From positions 1-46,404 of the forward strand of contig CAZUVM010000239.1 in assembly GCA_964623885.1 (NCBI GenBank): 46,404 nt of DNA. Reading direction: 5' to 3'. Below, in pieces: positions 16,878-25,594 of the stretch. Source of the stretch: CAZUVM01 sp964623885 (lineage in GTDB: Bacteria; Verrucomicrobiota; Verrucomicrobiia; Limisphaerales; UBA8199). Within the stretch, counting starts at the first letter, position 1. Each line of letters starts with the position of its first letter. The notes below the pieces were generated by a model, which made no database searches, was not told where the DNA came from, and worked only from the letters and a program-made list of their open reading frames with translations. A program made the position numbers and the translations under genes.

Positions 16878-17432
16878 ATGAACCAGGCTGTTTTTTTGGA
16901 CCGCGACGGCACCATCATCGAAGAGCGGAACTACCTGTTTCGCCCCGAGGACGTCGTGGTTTTTCCCGGTGCTGCGCCCGCTCTCAAAAAGCTGCAGGAC
17001 GCCGGCTTTAAACTGTTCATTGTATCGAACCAATCCGGTGTTGGCCGCGGCTATTTCACACTGGCGGACGTCGAGCGCGTCAACCGGCGCCTGCTGGCGG
17101 AGCTTGCGGGATTCGGCGCTCGTATCGAAAAAATCTACATTGCTCCTGAAGCCCCTGATGTTCCCAGCCGTGGTCGCAAGCCCTCCCCGCAATTCCTGTT
17201 CGACGCCCGCGACGAGTTCGGCTTGGATTTGGCACGGAGCTATTTGATCGGCGACAAATTGATCGATCTGGAATGCGGCTGGAACGCCGGCGTCGATTCC
17301 AGTATTCTTGTGCGAACCGGGTATGGGGCTGAACTCGAGCCGCAGTCCGCGGCCCTGCTCCACGGCGCGGTGGTCGTAGACGATCTGCCCGCCGCTGCCG
17401 GTTGGATTATCGGGCGAACGACAGCTAAATAA
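16878..17432 (+). CDS. HAD-IIIA phosphatase, GmhB/HisB-N-like
   Basis: A 184-aa phosphatase of the HAD superfamily, class IIIA. The nucleophile and acid Asp are in FLDRDGTI (residues 6-13), motif II is IVSNQSGVGRG, the Lys is in RGRKPSPQ, and motif IV is YLIGDKLIDLECGWNAG. This is the family of D-glycero-D-manno-heptose 1,7-bisphosphate 7-phosphatase and the histidinol-phosphatase half of HisB. The zinc-binding loop of classical GmhB (CPHHP...CxCRKP) is replaced by IAPEAPDVPSRGRKP with no Cys, so the substrate is open. The ATG at 16878 is directly before the conserved motif. It precedes glmS by 287 bp on the same strand. Confidence 0.85.
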   Translation: MNQAVFLDRDGTIIEERNYLFRPEDVVVFPGAAPALKKLQDAGFKLFIVSNQSGVGRGYFTLADVERVNRRLLAELAGFGARIEKIYIAPEAPDVPSRGRKPSPQFLFDARDEFGLDLARSYLIGDKLIDLECGWNAGVDSSILVRTGYGAELEPQSAALLHGAVVVDDLPAAAGWIIGRTTAK

Positions 17433-17719
17433 GCCAGAACGATTCAGTTTAACCACAGATGAACGCAGATGAAGAAGAGCTCGGCCGTGATTTGGCATCA
17501 TCTCTGGCATGGCTTGAAAAGTGCTCTTCGTACCCGTTCCAAAGAAGTAATCATGCATTTTTTTGACCAGCAAACCGTGGGTAGCCAAGAGCCATTGGCC
17601 GCTTGGTTTTCACCTGTCTGCCGTAGCTTTAGCGAAGGCGGATCACGTTTCACGTTTCACGCATCACTCTTTTATCCAGTATCCAGCATCCATCCAGCAT
17701 CTACCATCCAGTATCCGTT
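17433..17719. other. Gap upstream of glmS with repeat fragments
   Basis: No gene is supported. It contains AACCACAGATGAACGCAGATG (about 17451-17471), a doubled CGTTTCACGTTTCACG (about 17646-17661) and the heptamer tract just before glmS. No glmS-ribozyme-like element was recognised. Confidence 0.5.
17674..17716. repeat. Heptamer tandem tract (ATCCAGY) immediately before glmS
   Basis: The 43 bases read as degenerate units ATCCAGT, ATCCAGC, ATCC, ATCCAGC, ATCTACC, ATCCAGT, ATCC and end three bases before the glmS ATG. The tract occupies the place where the ribosome-binding site would be; no Shine-Dalgarno sequence is present. Confidence 0.75.
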
Positions 17720-19576
17720 ATGTGCGGCATCGTAGGTTACGTCGGTAAGCGTCAGGCAGCGCCAATCCTGCTCGAAGGATTGCGCCGGCTTGAGTATCGC
17801 GGTTATGACAGCGCGGGATTGGCGATCATCCGCGACGGCGAACTGCAGCTTCATAAGAAGAAAGGCAAGATCGACGAGGGCTTGGCGCGTTCGCTGAAAA
17901 ATCAGCCGTTGCCTGGCACTTCCGGCATCGGCCACACCCGCTGGGCTACCCACGGACCGCCCTCTGACGAGAACTCACACCCGCACCTCGATCAAAAGGG
18001 TCGCATTGCGGTCGTGCACAACGGTGTCATTGAAAACTTTGAAGCCCTCAAACAACGGCTGGCCGGCGAGGGCCACACTTTCAAATCGTCGACCGACACG
18101 GAAGTTCTCGCGCATTTGATCGGCGATCATTATGACCACCTCGGTTCCGGAACCAACAGCGTGCACCCGCTGGCGCAAGCGGTGCTCAATGCTCTGCCCG
18201 AAGTCACCGGCACGTATGGCATCGCGGTCGTCTCCGCCGACCACCCCGGCGTGATGGTCGGCGCGCGACGCGGCTCGCCGCTGATTGTTGGCGTCGGCGA
18301 CGGCGAAAACCTGCTGGCCAGCGACGCTTCCGCCCTGGTGTCCCATACCCGGCAGGTCATCTACCTGAACGATTACGAAGTCGTCACGCTCACGAACGAC
18401 CGTTTTGATGTGCAATCGCTGGGCAGCGGCACGGCCCAGGTCAAGGTCAGCCAGCTCGATTTTACGCCTGAAGCCGCCGAGAAAGGCGAACACGCCCATT
18501 TCATGCTCAAGGAAATCTTTGAGCAACCCCAGACCATCCGCAACGCGTTGCGCGGGCGCATCGACTACGATGCCGCCATGGCCAGGTTCGGCGGACTGAA
18601 CATGTCCACCGCCGAACTGCGCGCCGTCGACCGCGTTGTCATCGCCGCTTGCGGCACCAGCTGGCACGCCGGCCTGATTGGCGAATATCTCCTCGAGGAA
18701 CTTGCCCACATTCCCACCGAAGTCGAGTACGCGAGCGAATTCCGGTATCGGAACGCGCCGTTTGATAAAAACACCTTGCTGCTGGTGATCACCCAATCCG
18801 GCGAAACGCTCGACACCCTCGCCGGCATGCGCGAAACCAAACGCCGCGGCCACAAGGTCCTCGCCATCTGCAACGTGGTCGGCAGCACCATCGCGCGCGA
18901 AGCCGACGGCGGCATCTACCTGCACGCCGGCCCGGAAATCGGCGTCGCCTCGACCAAAGCCTTCACCTCGCAGGTCACCGTGCTGACTTTGTTCGCGCTG
19001 TTCATGGGGCGTATCCGCATGCTTTCGACCCAGTCCGGCGCGCAGATCCTGCGCGCGCTGGAAGCCTTACCCGGGCTGCTCGAGCGCGTCCTGGCCCAGA
19101 ACGATCGCGTCCGCGACATCGCCGAAAAATACCAGGCCGCCGGAGATTTCCTCTTCCTGGGCCGCCAGTACAGCTTTCCCGTCGCGCTCGAAGGCGCCCT
19201 GAAGCTGAAGGAAATCTCTTACATCCATGCCGAGGGCTATCCGGCCGCGGAAATGAAGCACGGCCCCATCGCGCTGATCGCGCCGGAAACGCCCAGCGTG
19301 TTCGTCGCGCCGACCGACCAGATTTACGAGAAAACCCAAAGCAACATCGAGGAAGTGAAAGCCCGGTGTGGCCCGGTCATTGCCGTCACCACCGAAGGCA
19401 ACACCGCGTTATCGAAGAAGGTCGACGAAATTCTATACGTGCCCCCCACCTTGGATTGCCTGACCCCGCTATTGACCGTTCTGCCGCTGCAATTGCTGGC
19501 CTACCACATCGCCGTCCTGCGCGGCTGCGACGTCGATAAGCCTCGCAACCTCGCCAAAAGCGTCACGGTGGAGTAA
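17720..19576 (+). CDS. glmS: Glutamine--fructose-6-phosphate aminotransferase (isomerizing)
   Basis: Makes glucosamine-6-phosphate from fructose-6-phosphate and glutamine, the entry step to peptidoglycan and LPS amino sugars. The protein (618 aa) has the expected two parts. The N-terminal type II glutamine amidotransferase starts with Met then the catalytic Cys (MCGIVGYVG), with RRLEYRGYDSAG, GHTRWATHG and VVHNGVIENF. Two SIS sugar-isomerase domains follow, with AACGTSWHAG, ITQSGETLDTLAGMR and ALEGALKLKEISYIHAEGYP. The C-terminus NLAKSVTVE is canonical. The start is fixed by the Cys that must follow Met. Preceded by a phosphatase gene and a heptamer tract. Confidence 0.98.
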   Translation: MCGIVGYVGKRQAAPILLEGLRRLEYRGYDSAGLAIIRDGELQLHKKKGKIDEGLARSLKNQPLPGTSGIGHTRWATHGPPSDENSHPHLDQKGRIAVVHNGVIENFEALKQRLAGEGHTFKSSTDTEVLAHLIGDHYDHLGSGTNSVHPLAQAVLNALPEVTGTYGIAVVSADHPGVMVGARRGSPLIVGVGDGENLLASDASALVSHTRQVIYLNDYEVVTLTNDRFDVQSLGSGTAQVKVSQLDFTPEAAEKGEHAHFMLKEIFEQPQTIRNALRGRIDYDAAMARFGGLNMSTAELRAVDRVVIAACGTSWHAGLIGEYLLEELAHIPTEVEYASEFRYRNAPFDKNTLLLVITQSGETLDTLAGMRETKRRGHKVLAICNVVGSTIAREADGGIYLHAGPEIGVASTKAFTSQVTVLTLFALFMGRIRMLSTQSGAQILRALEALPGLLERVLAQNDRVRDIAEKYQAAGDFLFLGRQYSFPVALEGALKLKEISYIHAEGYPAAEMKHGPIALIAPETPSVFVAPTDQIYEKTQSNIEEVKARCGPVIAVTTEGNTALSKKVDEILYVPPTLDCLTPLLTVLPLQLLAYHIAVLRGCDVDKPRNLAKSVTVE

Positions 19577-20504
19577 GGCTCAGTCATAACCATGTTCGTC
19601 GTCGTGTGTGTGGGCCGAACCAGAACTCAGTGTTTCTCGTATCGTCATTCCAGCCTTGGCCTCAGGGATCAGTGTTCTGAACCCCGAAGTGACGCGGGCA
19701 AAAACCGTGCAATACCCTGTAACGGTCAGGTAAGCAAAATGGAAGGCGTCGGAGTTGCCCCAGATCTCCCCGAGCACCCTCTGCCGAAGCCGATGAATCA
19801 GAGGCTTTCATCAGCGTAGATAAACGTTCATCAAGGCCGCTCTTCAGCGGGGTGATCGCGCGAAAGTGTACGAACCGAACCGCACTTTGCGGTTTGCTGC
19901 GGTCCCGGCCGCTTCGGTTCTTGGAGTAACTGCCCGAGCAGTTGCTCGCGATCGCGCCAGCCACCACCCCGCTGAAGAGCGGTGTTGATGAGCTTCAAAG
20001 GTTTTTCACCGACGGAATACCCCACCTTTCCCACGGACGCGCCGTTTCCGAGTACCCGTCAAAAGGAGGAAGGCAACCGCCATGAGAGATGAGGTTGACT
20101 TCATAGGATATTAATACCAGCAACGCCGACGCATTGGGATATGACATTTGTCAGGCTTGAACCGCCTGCCGAATTCTGAAATTACTCCCAGGCTGCTTAC
20201 ATTTCCGAAGCCGAGCGCAAAAATCTTTACGCACGAACCACAAACCTGAGAGGCTGTGGCGCCGGCCTCGTCGAAGCTCGAAATCGACTGTCCAAAATCC
20301 GCAGTTCCTTGGAAGTAATGTTAAAGCCCGATGAAGACTGCAATTCTCATTTTCGCGCTTTTGGTTGACCTTCGTATTCTGGCGCGGACGAACCACCTTA
20401 GATTTGCTGGCTCTGTCCCAGGCGCTATCCAATTGGGACTTGGTTAGTGTTAAATACATTAACGAAGGGGGATTTATCTCCAAAATCCGAAACCTTAGTT
20501 TGCT
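19577..20504. other. 928-bp gap with an inverted repeat and no convincing gene
   Basis: The largest gene-free stretch in the window. It contains the inverted repeat at 19828-19991, described separately. A strong Shine-Dalgarno-like AAAAGGAGGA at 20061-20070 is followed 11 bases later by a 10-codon frame (20082-20114), too short to call. Minus-strand frames at 19662-19967, 19831-20034 and 20151-20483 show no family and run through the repeat or A/T-poor sequence. The promoter of the xylan cluster should lie in the last 100 bases, but no clear -35/-10 pair was found. Confidence 0.5.
19828..19991. repeat. 164-bp inverted-repeat element
   Basis: The arms 19828-19854 and 19965-19991 are reverse complements over 27 bases with two mismatches (core CCGCTCTTCAGCGGGGTG). 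The 110-base centre holds further short complementary words (GATCGCGCG and CGCGATCGCG, CCGAACCGCA and TGCGGTTTGC). On the minus strand, frames crossing the arms read LKSGLDERL and LINTALQRGGG, a style I associate from memory with repetitive hypothetical proteins in Verrucomicrobiota; this was not checked. Confidence 0.75.
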
Positions 20505-21215
20505 ATGAATAAACTGAGAAACTGGATAACGCTCTTTTGTGGAATCCTAACCGCATTGAGGCTTCAAGTATGTTCCGCATCAGACAGTACGCCTCGCAGT
20601 TTGGCGCCATACTTCACTCCGGCGACCTTGTTGCCCAAGGCAACTGACTCGGAGGGGTTTCTGCAGCGCTGGCTGCTCCTGGAGCCGCTCGACAAACCGA
20701 ATCGCAGCAACGCGGGATTTACCGACTCTTACGTGCGGGCCAATCTCACGACCAATTATTTCCCTGGCCAGTTCACGGTTATTCCCCACGACGGCGACAA
20801 AGTGACGGTAGGCGATGAGGAACTCGCCTGGCACGCTGTAGATTCGCCCACTTTCAACGTCAAACTGTTCCGGTTTGCCTACGGCTTAAACAAACGAACC
20901 TACGGCGTGGTGTTTTGGGCGGTTACAGTTATTGACTGCTCACGGGAGCTGAAAGGGGTTCGCATGGCGGTTGGTTCCAACTCGGCCTCCATGTGGTGGC
21001 TCAATGGAGAGGAAGCGGTGGACCTTTTCGGAGACCGCCGCATGGTGGCGGACGATTGTGTGTCCAAACGTGTCACCCTCAAACAAGGCAAAAATGTTAT
21101 CCGCGGCGCAGTTATCAATGGTCCAGGGTTGAGTGATTTTTGTGTCCGATTCATCGATGAGAAGGGAAAGCCAATCAAGGACCTCACGATGGATCTTAAC
21201 AACTCCCGGAAATGA
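20505..21215 (+). CDS. Secreted beta-sandwich protein of unknown function (paralogue of 45074-45763)
   Basis: A 236-aa exported protein. A signal-peptide-like N-terminus (ITLFCGILTALRLQVCSAS) precedes a single domain with FLQRWLLLEPLD, TVIPHDGDKVTVG, VVFWAVTVIDCSRELKGVRM and SASMWWLNGEEAVDLFGDRR. The C-terminal part, VTLKQGKNVIRGAVINGPG and FCVRFIDEKG, matches the beta-sandwich pattern seen in secreted Planctomycetes and Verrucomicrobiota proteins, where a strand bearing VWxNG is followed by a long strand with LKxGxN. A carbohydrate-binding role is likely but unproven. It is the first gene of the xylan cluster; GH43 starts 4 bp after its stop. The copy at 45074-45763 is also next to a GH43 gene. 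Confidence 0.8.
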   Translation: MNKLRNWITLFCGILTALRLQVCSASDSTPRSLAPYFTPATLLPKATDSEGFLQRWLLLEPLDKPNRSNAGFTDSYVRANLTTNYFPGQFTVIPHDGDKVTVGDEELAWHAVDSPTFNVKLFRFAYGLNKRTYGVVFWAVTVIDCSRELKGVRMAVGSNSASMWWLNGEEAVDLFGDRRMVADDCVSKRVTLKQGKNVIRGAVINGPGLSDFCVRFIDEKGKPIKDLTMDLNNSRK

Positions 21216-21219
21216 CCCG

Positions 21220-22764
21220 ATGATATACCGACATCTTTGGACAGCGATTTCCGCACTGCTCGCGATTTTGGTTTCGAGCCGGGCATGGGCTTTGGATGGC
21301 GAACCTTACATCCACGATCCTTCGACGGTCGTGCAGTGCGACGGCAAGTTTTACACCTTCGGCACCGGAGGCGGCGGGTTGATTTCCGACGATGGCTGGA
21401 CGTGGCACAGCGGGGCCGTGCGTCCTGGCGGAGGAGTGGCGCCTGATATCATCCATATTGGAGATCGCTACTACGTGAGCTATGCCACAGGCGGTGGCGG
21501 GTTGGGCGGAGGCCACGCTTCTAGAGTCCACACCATGTGGACCAGGACGCTGGATCCCAAGTCTCCCGACTTCGGTTTTAAGGAGGATACAATCGTCGCC
21601 TCGTCTGACGGTGTCGAAGACTGCGACGCCATCGATCCGGCGTTTTTGCTCGATCCCACTGACGGACGTTTGTGGTTAAGCTATGGCACGTATTTTGGCT
21701 ACATCCGCATCGTCGAGCTGGATCGGAAAACGGGCAAACGCGTGGAAGGAAGCCAGCCGGTCAATGCCGCCATTGATTGCGAAGCAACCGCTTTGCTGTA
21801 TCGAGATGGCTGGTATTATCTCTTGGGGACGCACGGGACGTGTTGCGACGGCGCCAACTCCACCTACAACATTCGCGTCGGGCGGGCGAAGCATGTGTTG
21901 GGGCCCTACGTTGACAACATAGGCCAGGAGATGCTTAAGGGCGGCGGCAAGCTCGTGGTGGCCGCCAGCGGTCGCTATGTAGGGCCGGGACACTTCGGCC
22001 TGTTGGACCTTGGCGAGGGCGTGCAGAAATTCTCCTGTCATTACGAGGCGGATTTAGACCGAGGCGGGCGCAGCGTGTTGGATATTCGGCCCCTGCTTTG
22101 GAAAGACGGATGGCCGGTTGGCGGCGACAACTTCAAAGGCGGCACTTTTGAAATTGAGTCCTCACGCAGCGGCTATTCTTTGGAATTGGCCGTTGATTTC
22201 GTGCGGATGCCGGGACGGCGTGGAGGCTTTGGCGGATTTGGCGGCCCGGGTCGGGGAGGTCCGGGCCGAACCAATGGTCCAAGCGGCACGACTGGCGCGC
22301 CCAATGGTGGCGGCATGGGTTTTAACCGCGCGCCGGTTGGGCCGGTTACGCCGATTCCCTTCCAAGAACTCGCGCAGGTGTCGTCAAACTGGCCGGCCGG
22401 CGACATCGGCGTCCGCCTTGGCGATTATATGATGCGGCCGCATCAGAAATGGGTGATCAACGCTGTCACCAACGCAGGCGGCTATCCGGGCTCTCCTTAC
22501 TTCACGATCACGCTTGAGGGAACAAAGCGCGCGCTAGCCGCAACTGCCGACGCCGAGGTTGTAGCCGTTCCGGTTTTCACGGGCGCGCCGGAACAACTGT
22601 GGCGCATCGACCAGTTGACCGATGGCGCCTATCGCATCATGCCTAAGGCTGTGCCCAATTCCCAGGGACCGCTGGCCCTGACCGCCGTCGGCGCCAGCAC
22701 GCCAACACTCGCCAAATTCGATCCCGACAGCGACAAAGGACGCTGGAATTTCAACTCGCCGTGA
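21220..22764 (+). CDS. Secreted GH43 glycosidase with C-terminal beta-trefoil domain
   Basis: Five-bladed propeller glycosidase of family GH43, probably an arabinofuranosidase or arabinanase acting on arabinoxylan side chains. A signal peptide ends at about residue 24 (AILVSSRAWA). The expected catalytic residues are D33 in IHDPS, D139 in DAIDPAFL and E188 in DCEATAL. A Gly/Arg-rich linker (about 327-365) leads to a ricin-like trefoil with Q-x-W repeats (HQKW, EQLWRID, GRWNFN). I start at ATG 21220: it begins the signal peptide and is 4 bp after the previous stop, while the open frame runs back to 21133. The stop overlaps the GTG start of the GH3 gene (GTGA). A paralogue ends the window at 45788. 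Confidence 0.9.
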   Translation: MIYRHLWTAISALLAILVSSRAWALDGEPYIHDPSTVVQCDGKFYTFGTGGGGLISDDGWTWHSGAVRPGGGVAPDIIHIGDRYYVSYATGGGGLGGGHASRVHTMWTRTLDPKSPDFGFKEDTIVASSDGVEDCDAIDPAFLLDPTDGRLWLSYGTYFGYIRIVELDRKTGKRVEGSQPVNAAIDCEATALLYRDGWYYLLGTHGTCCDGANSTYNIRVGRAKHVLGPYVDNIGQEMLKGGGKLVVAASGRYVGPGHFGLLDLGEGVQKFSCHYEADLDRGGRSVLDIRPLLWKDGWPVGGDNFKGGTFEIESSRSGYSLELAVDFVRMPGRRGGFGGFGGPGRGGPGRTNGPSGTTGAPNGGGMGFNRAPVGPVTPIPFQELAQVSSNWPAGDIGVRLGDYMMRPHQKWVINAVTNAGGYPGSPYFTITLEGTKRALAATADAEVVAVPVFTGAPEQLWRIDQLTDGAYRIMPKAVPNSQGPLALTAVGASTPTLAKFDPDSDKGRWNFNSP

Positions 22765-25526
22765 AGAGTTCCTCGAGCAGCAACAAGCCAGGCCCTGAAC
22801 TGAAGTGCACCCGCACCCCACCCTGGGCCAGGGCATTATTTGCGGCATTGCTGTTCTTAGGCTTGGCGGCATTGGCCGCGGACGAAATCTGCTCCTCGTG
22901 CGGACCGCAGGTGAACGTCACCGGCGCCTTCACCCATCATAAGGACCGACCGACGGTGTCCATTGAAGGGGCGCCCGGCAACGGCGCCGCTTTCCGTGAG
23001 GACATAAACGGCGCAAAGTTTTCTGTCATCATTGGTCAGTTGCCCGCGGGCAAATACACCCTGACCATTGGCGTGGCTGAGACGGTCGCCAGCGGACCCG
23101 GTGAACGCATATTTGATGTAGTCGCCGGCGATAAAACTTTGACCAAAGATTTTGATATAGTTGCCAGTGCGGGCGGGACGCGCAAAGTCGCGACCATCAC
23201 AGGTACAGTTGAACATGAGGACGACGCGACTCGCGGGCCGCTCACGATTTCATTCGTAGCCGACAAGAGCACGGCGAAATTCAACACGTTTGATCTTAAG
23301 AACGCGGAGGGCGTGTCGGTAGTTTCCTTCAGCGCATCGGAGTTGGCGGATGCCTTTACTGCTGCGGCCCAGCGTGAGCCGGAGGTTAAGGAGCCCCCCA
23401 TCTGGCGCGACCCGTCGCACGCCCTTAAAGACCGCGCAGACGACTTAATTCGGCGCATGTCACTGGCACAAAAAGTTGCGCAATTAAAAAACGCGGCTCC
23501 GGCGATTACGAATCTCGGCCTGCCCGCGTACGACTACTGGAACGAAGCGCTTCACGGCGTCGCCAACAACGGTGTTGCCACTGTATTCCCGGAGCCGGTG
23601 GGGGCTGCTGCTTCATGGAATCCGAAACTGTTTCACGAAGAGGGAACTGTCATCGGAATCGAGGGACGCGCGAAGTTCAACGATTATGCCAACCAGCACA
23701 ACGGCGATTCCAAATGGTGGTATGGCCTGACTTACTGGACGCCCAATATTAACATTTTTCGTGATCCGCGGTGGGGCCGAGGCCAGGAAACCTACGGAGA
23801 AGATCCTTATCTAACAAGCGAGATTGGGATCGAGTTTGTTAAAGGCATTCAGGGCGACAACCCCGATTATATGCTGGCGATGGCCTGCGCCAAACACTAC
23901 GCCGTCCATAGCGGGCCGGAATCGCAGCGCCATCGTTTTGACGCCCAGCCGTCTGAGCGCGATCTTTACGAAACCTATTTGCCGCAATTCGAGCGGGTCG
24001 TGCGTGAGGGGCATGTCGCCGGCGTGATGGGCGCTTATAATTCGGTTTTCGGGGCGCCTTGTTGTGCGAGCACGCTATTGTTGACCGATCTATTGCGCAA
24101 CCGATGGAGGTTCGAGGGCTACATCGTATCGGATTGCGACGCTATCGGTGATATTTGGCGGCAGCATCATTTCGTGAAAACGCCGGAGGAAGCCGCCGCT
24201 GCCGCAATCAAGGCCGGATGCAACCTCTGCTGTGGCGGAGACTACAACGCGTTGGTGCGGGCTGTTCAACAAGGCCTGGTGACGGAGAAGGAAATTGACC
24301 TCGCTTTGTATTGTACCTTATGGACGCGCTTTCGCCTAGGTCTTTTTGATCCGCCGGACAAAGTTCCGTACTCAAAGTATACTTCGAGCAAGGACAACGA
24401 TACACCGGACCACGGCAGGATTGCGCTTGAACTCGCCCGACAGTCCTTGGTGCTTCTGAAAAATGACGGCATCCTTCCGCTAGATCGCACTAAATTCAAG
24501 CGCATCGCCGTGATTGGGCCCAATGGCGATTCCAAGTCGATGTTGGAAGGAAATTATCACGGCTCGGCATCGCATCCGATTTCCATTCTGAACGGCATCA
24601 AGCAAGTGGCCGGCCCCAACATCGAAGTCACCTTTGCCCTGGGCAGCCCGGTAACGACAAACAGAGCGACGGCGCCCTGGAGCGGACAGGACAATAAAAC
24701 CACGCGCCCCATACCAGAACTCTATGCCGAAGCTCTCGACCTGGCAACCAATGCGGATTTGATCCTGTACGTCGGTGGCATAACCCCGGCGCAAGAAGGC
24801 GAAGGGTTCGATCGCAAAGCGATTGAACTGCCGGAAGTACAGGAGAATCTCGTGAAAGCGCTTCAAGCCCTCGGCAAGCCCATGGTCATGGTCAACTGCA
24901 GCGGTTCGGCCATGGCGCTGCCGTGGGAGGACGAGCATCTGCGGGCCATCCTGCAGGCCTGGTATCCAGGCGAACTGGGCGGGCAAGCCGTGGCCGAGGC
25001 GCTTTTCGGCGAAATCAATCCTTCCGGTCATCTGCCCATTACATTTTACCGTTCAACGGACGACCTGCCGTCTTTCACCGATTACTCGATGAGCAACCGC
25101 ACCTACCGCTATTTTAGCGGTAAACCACTCTACGCCTTCGGCCACGGATTGAGTTACACCACGTTCAACTTCAGCGACGGCAAGTTGGATTCACCTAAGA
25201 TCGACTCGGATGGCGTTTTGACAGTGACGTTCACCGTGGAAAACACCGGCGCCCGGGATGGCGATGAAGTGGCGCAAATCTACTACCGCCATGTCAATTC
25301 CAACGTGCCGCACCCGAAACTGGCGCTTTGCGGGTTCAGCCGCGTGTCCCTGAAGAGCGGCGATTCCAAACAAGTCACGATAAGAATTCCAGCCGAGCGT
25401 CTGCGGTATTGGGATACCGAGAAAAAACAGTATGTCGTAGAACCTGGCGATTACCACGTTCTGATCGGCGACGCGTCGGACGCGATCAAATTACAACTGC
25501 CGTTGACAATTTCCGGCGCTCGATAA
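22761..25526 (+). CDS. Secreted GH3 beta-xylosidase with N-terminal malectin-like domain
   Basis: A 921-aa exported GH3 enzyme, most like beta-xylosidases, releasing xylose from xylooligosaccharides. A signal sequence (ARALFAALLFLGLAALAA) is followed by a malectin-like module (about 45-175; PAGKYTLTIGVAET). The GH3 N-domain has YDYWNEALHGVA, FRDPRWGRGQETYGEDPYL and KHYAVHSGPE; the nucleophile is D458 in VSDCDAI. The GH3 C-domain (LVLLKNDGILPLD) and a final FN3-like domain (HGLSYTTFNFSD, VENTGARDGDEVAQIYY) follow. The start is GTG at 22761, overlapping the GH43 stop as GTGA, so translation is probably coupled. No later ATG leaves an intact signal peptide. Confidence 0.93.
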   Translation: MKSSSSSNKPGPELKCTRTPPWARALFAALLFLGLAALAADEICSSCGPQVNVTGAFTHHKDRPTVSIEGAPGNGAAFREDINGAKFSVIIGQLPAGKYTLTIGVAETVASGPGERIFDVVAGDKTLTKDFDIVASAGGTRKVATITGTVEHEDDATRGPLTISFVADKSTAKFNTFDLKNAEGVSVVSFSASELADAFTAAAQREPEVKEPPIWRDPSHALKDRADDLIRRMSLAQKVAQLKNAAPAITNLGLPAYDYWNEALHGVANNGVATVFPEPVGAAASWNPKLFHEEGTVIGIEGRAKFNDYANQHNGDSKWWYGLTYWTPNINIFRDPRWGRGQETYGEDPYLTSEIGIEFVKGIQGDNPDYMLAMACAKHYAVHSGPESQRHRFDAQPSERDLYETYLPQFERVVREGHVAGVMGAYNSVFGAPCCASTLLLTDLLRNRWRFEGYIVSDCDAIGDIWRQHHFVKTPEEAAAAAIKAGCNLCCGGDYNALVRAVQQGLVTEKEIDLALYCTLWTRFRLGLFDPPDKVPYSKYTSSKDNDTPDHGRIALELARQSLVLLKNDGILPLDRTKFKRIAVIGPNGDSKSMLEGNYHGSASHPISILNGIKQVAGPNIEVTFALGSPVTTNRATAPWSGQDNKTTRPIPELYAEALDLATNADLILYVGGITPAQEGEGFDRKAIELPEVQENLVKALQALGKPMVMVNCSGSAMALPWEDEHLRAILQAWYPGELGGQAVAEALFGEINPSGHLPITFYRSTDDLPSFTDYSMSNRTYRYFSGKPLYAFGHGLSYTTFNFSDGKLDSPKIDSDGVLTVTFTVENTGARDGDEVAQIYYRHVNSNVPHPKLALCGFSRVSLKSGDSKQVTIRIPAERLRYWDTEKKQYVVEPGDYHVLIGDASDAIKLQLPLTISGAR

Positions 25527-25594
25527 CGGCAAAAATCGGGCGTCTGTCTGGGGATTTTTGAAGACATGACCATCACCCATAAACTTAGCAATCT

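Noticed and set aside
17433..17719. glmS ribozyme or other riboswitch upstream of glmS
   Set aside because: No conserved ribozyme core was recognised; the gap is made of dispersed repeat fragments and a heptamer tract.
17975..18925. 316-codon minus-strand frame inside glmS
   Set aside because: It is antisense to a clearly conserved enzyme, has no recognisable family and reflects the high third-position GC of glmS.
20082..20114. 10-codon frame after a strong AAAAGGAGGA sequence
   Set aside because: It is too short to support, the spacing of about 11 bases is long, and it adjoins the inverted-repeat region; kept only as a note.
20151..20483. 110-codon minus-strand frame in the gap before the xylan cluster
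   Set aside because: No family, no ribosome-binding site and biased composition; it could be a gene remnant but nothing supports it.
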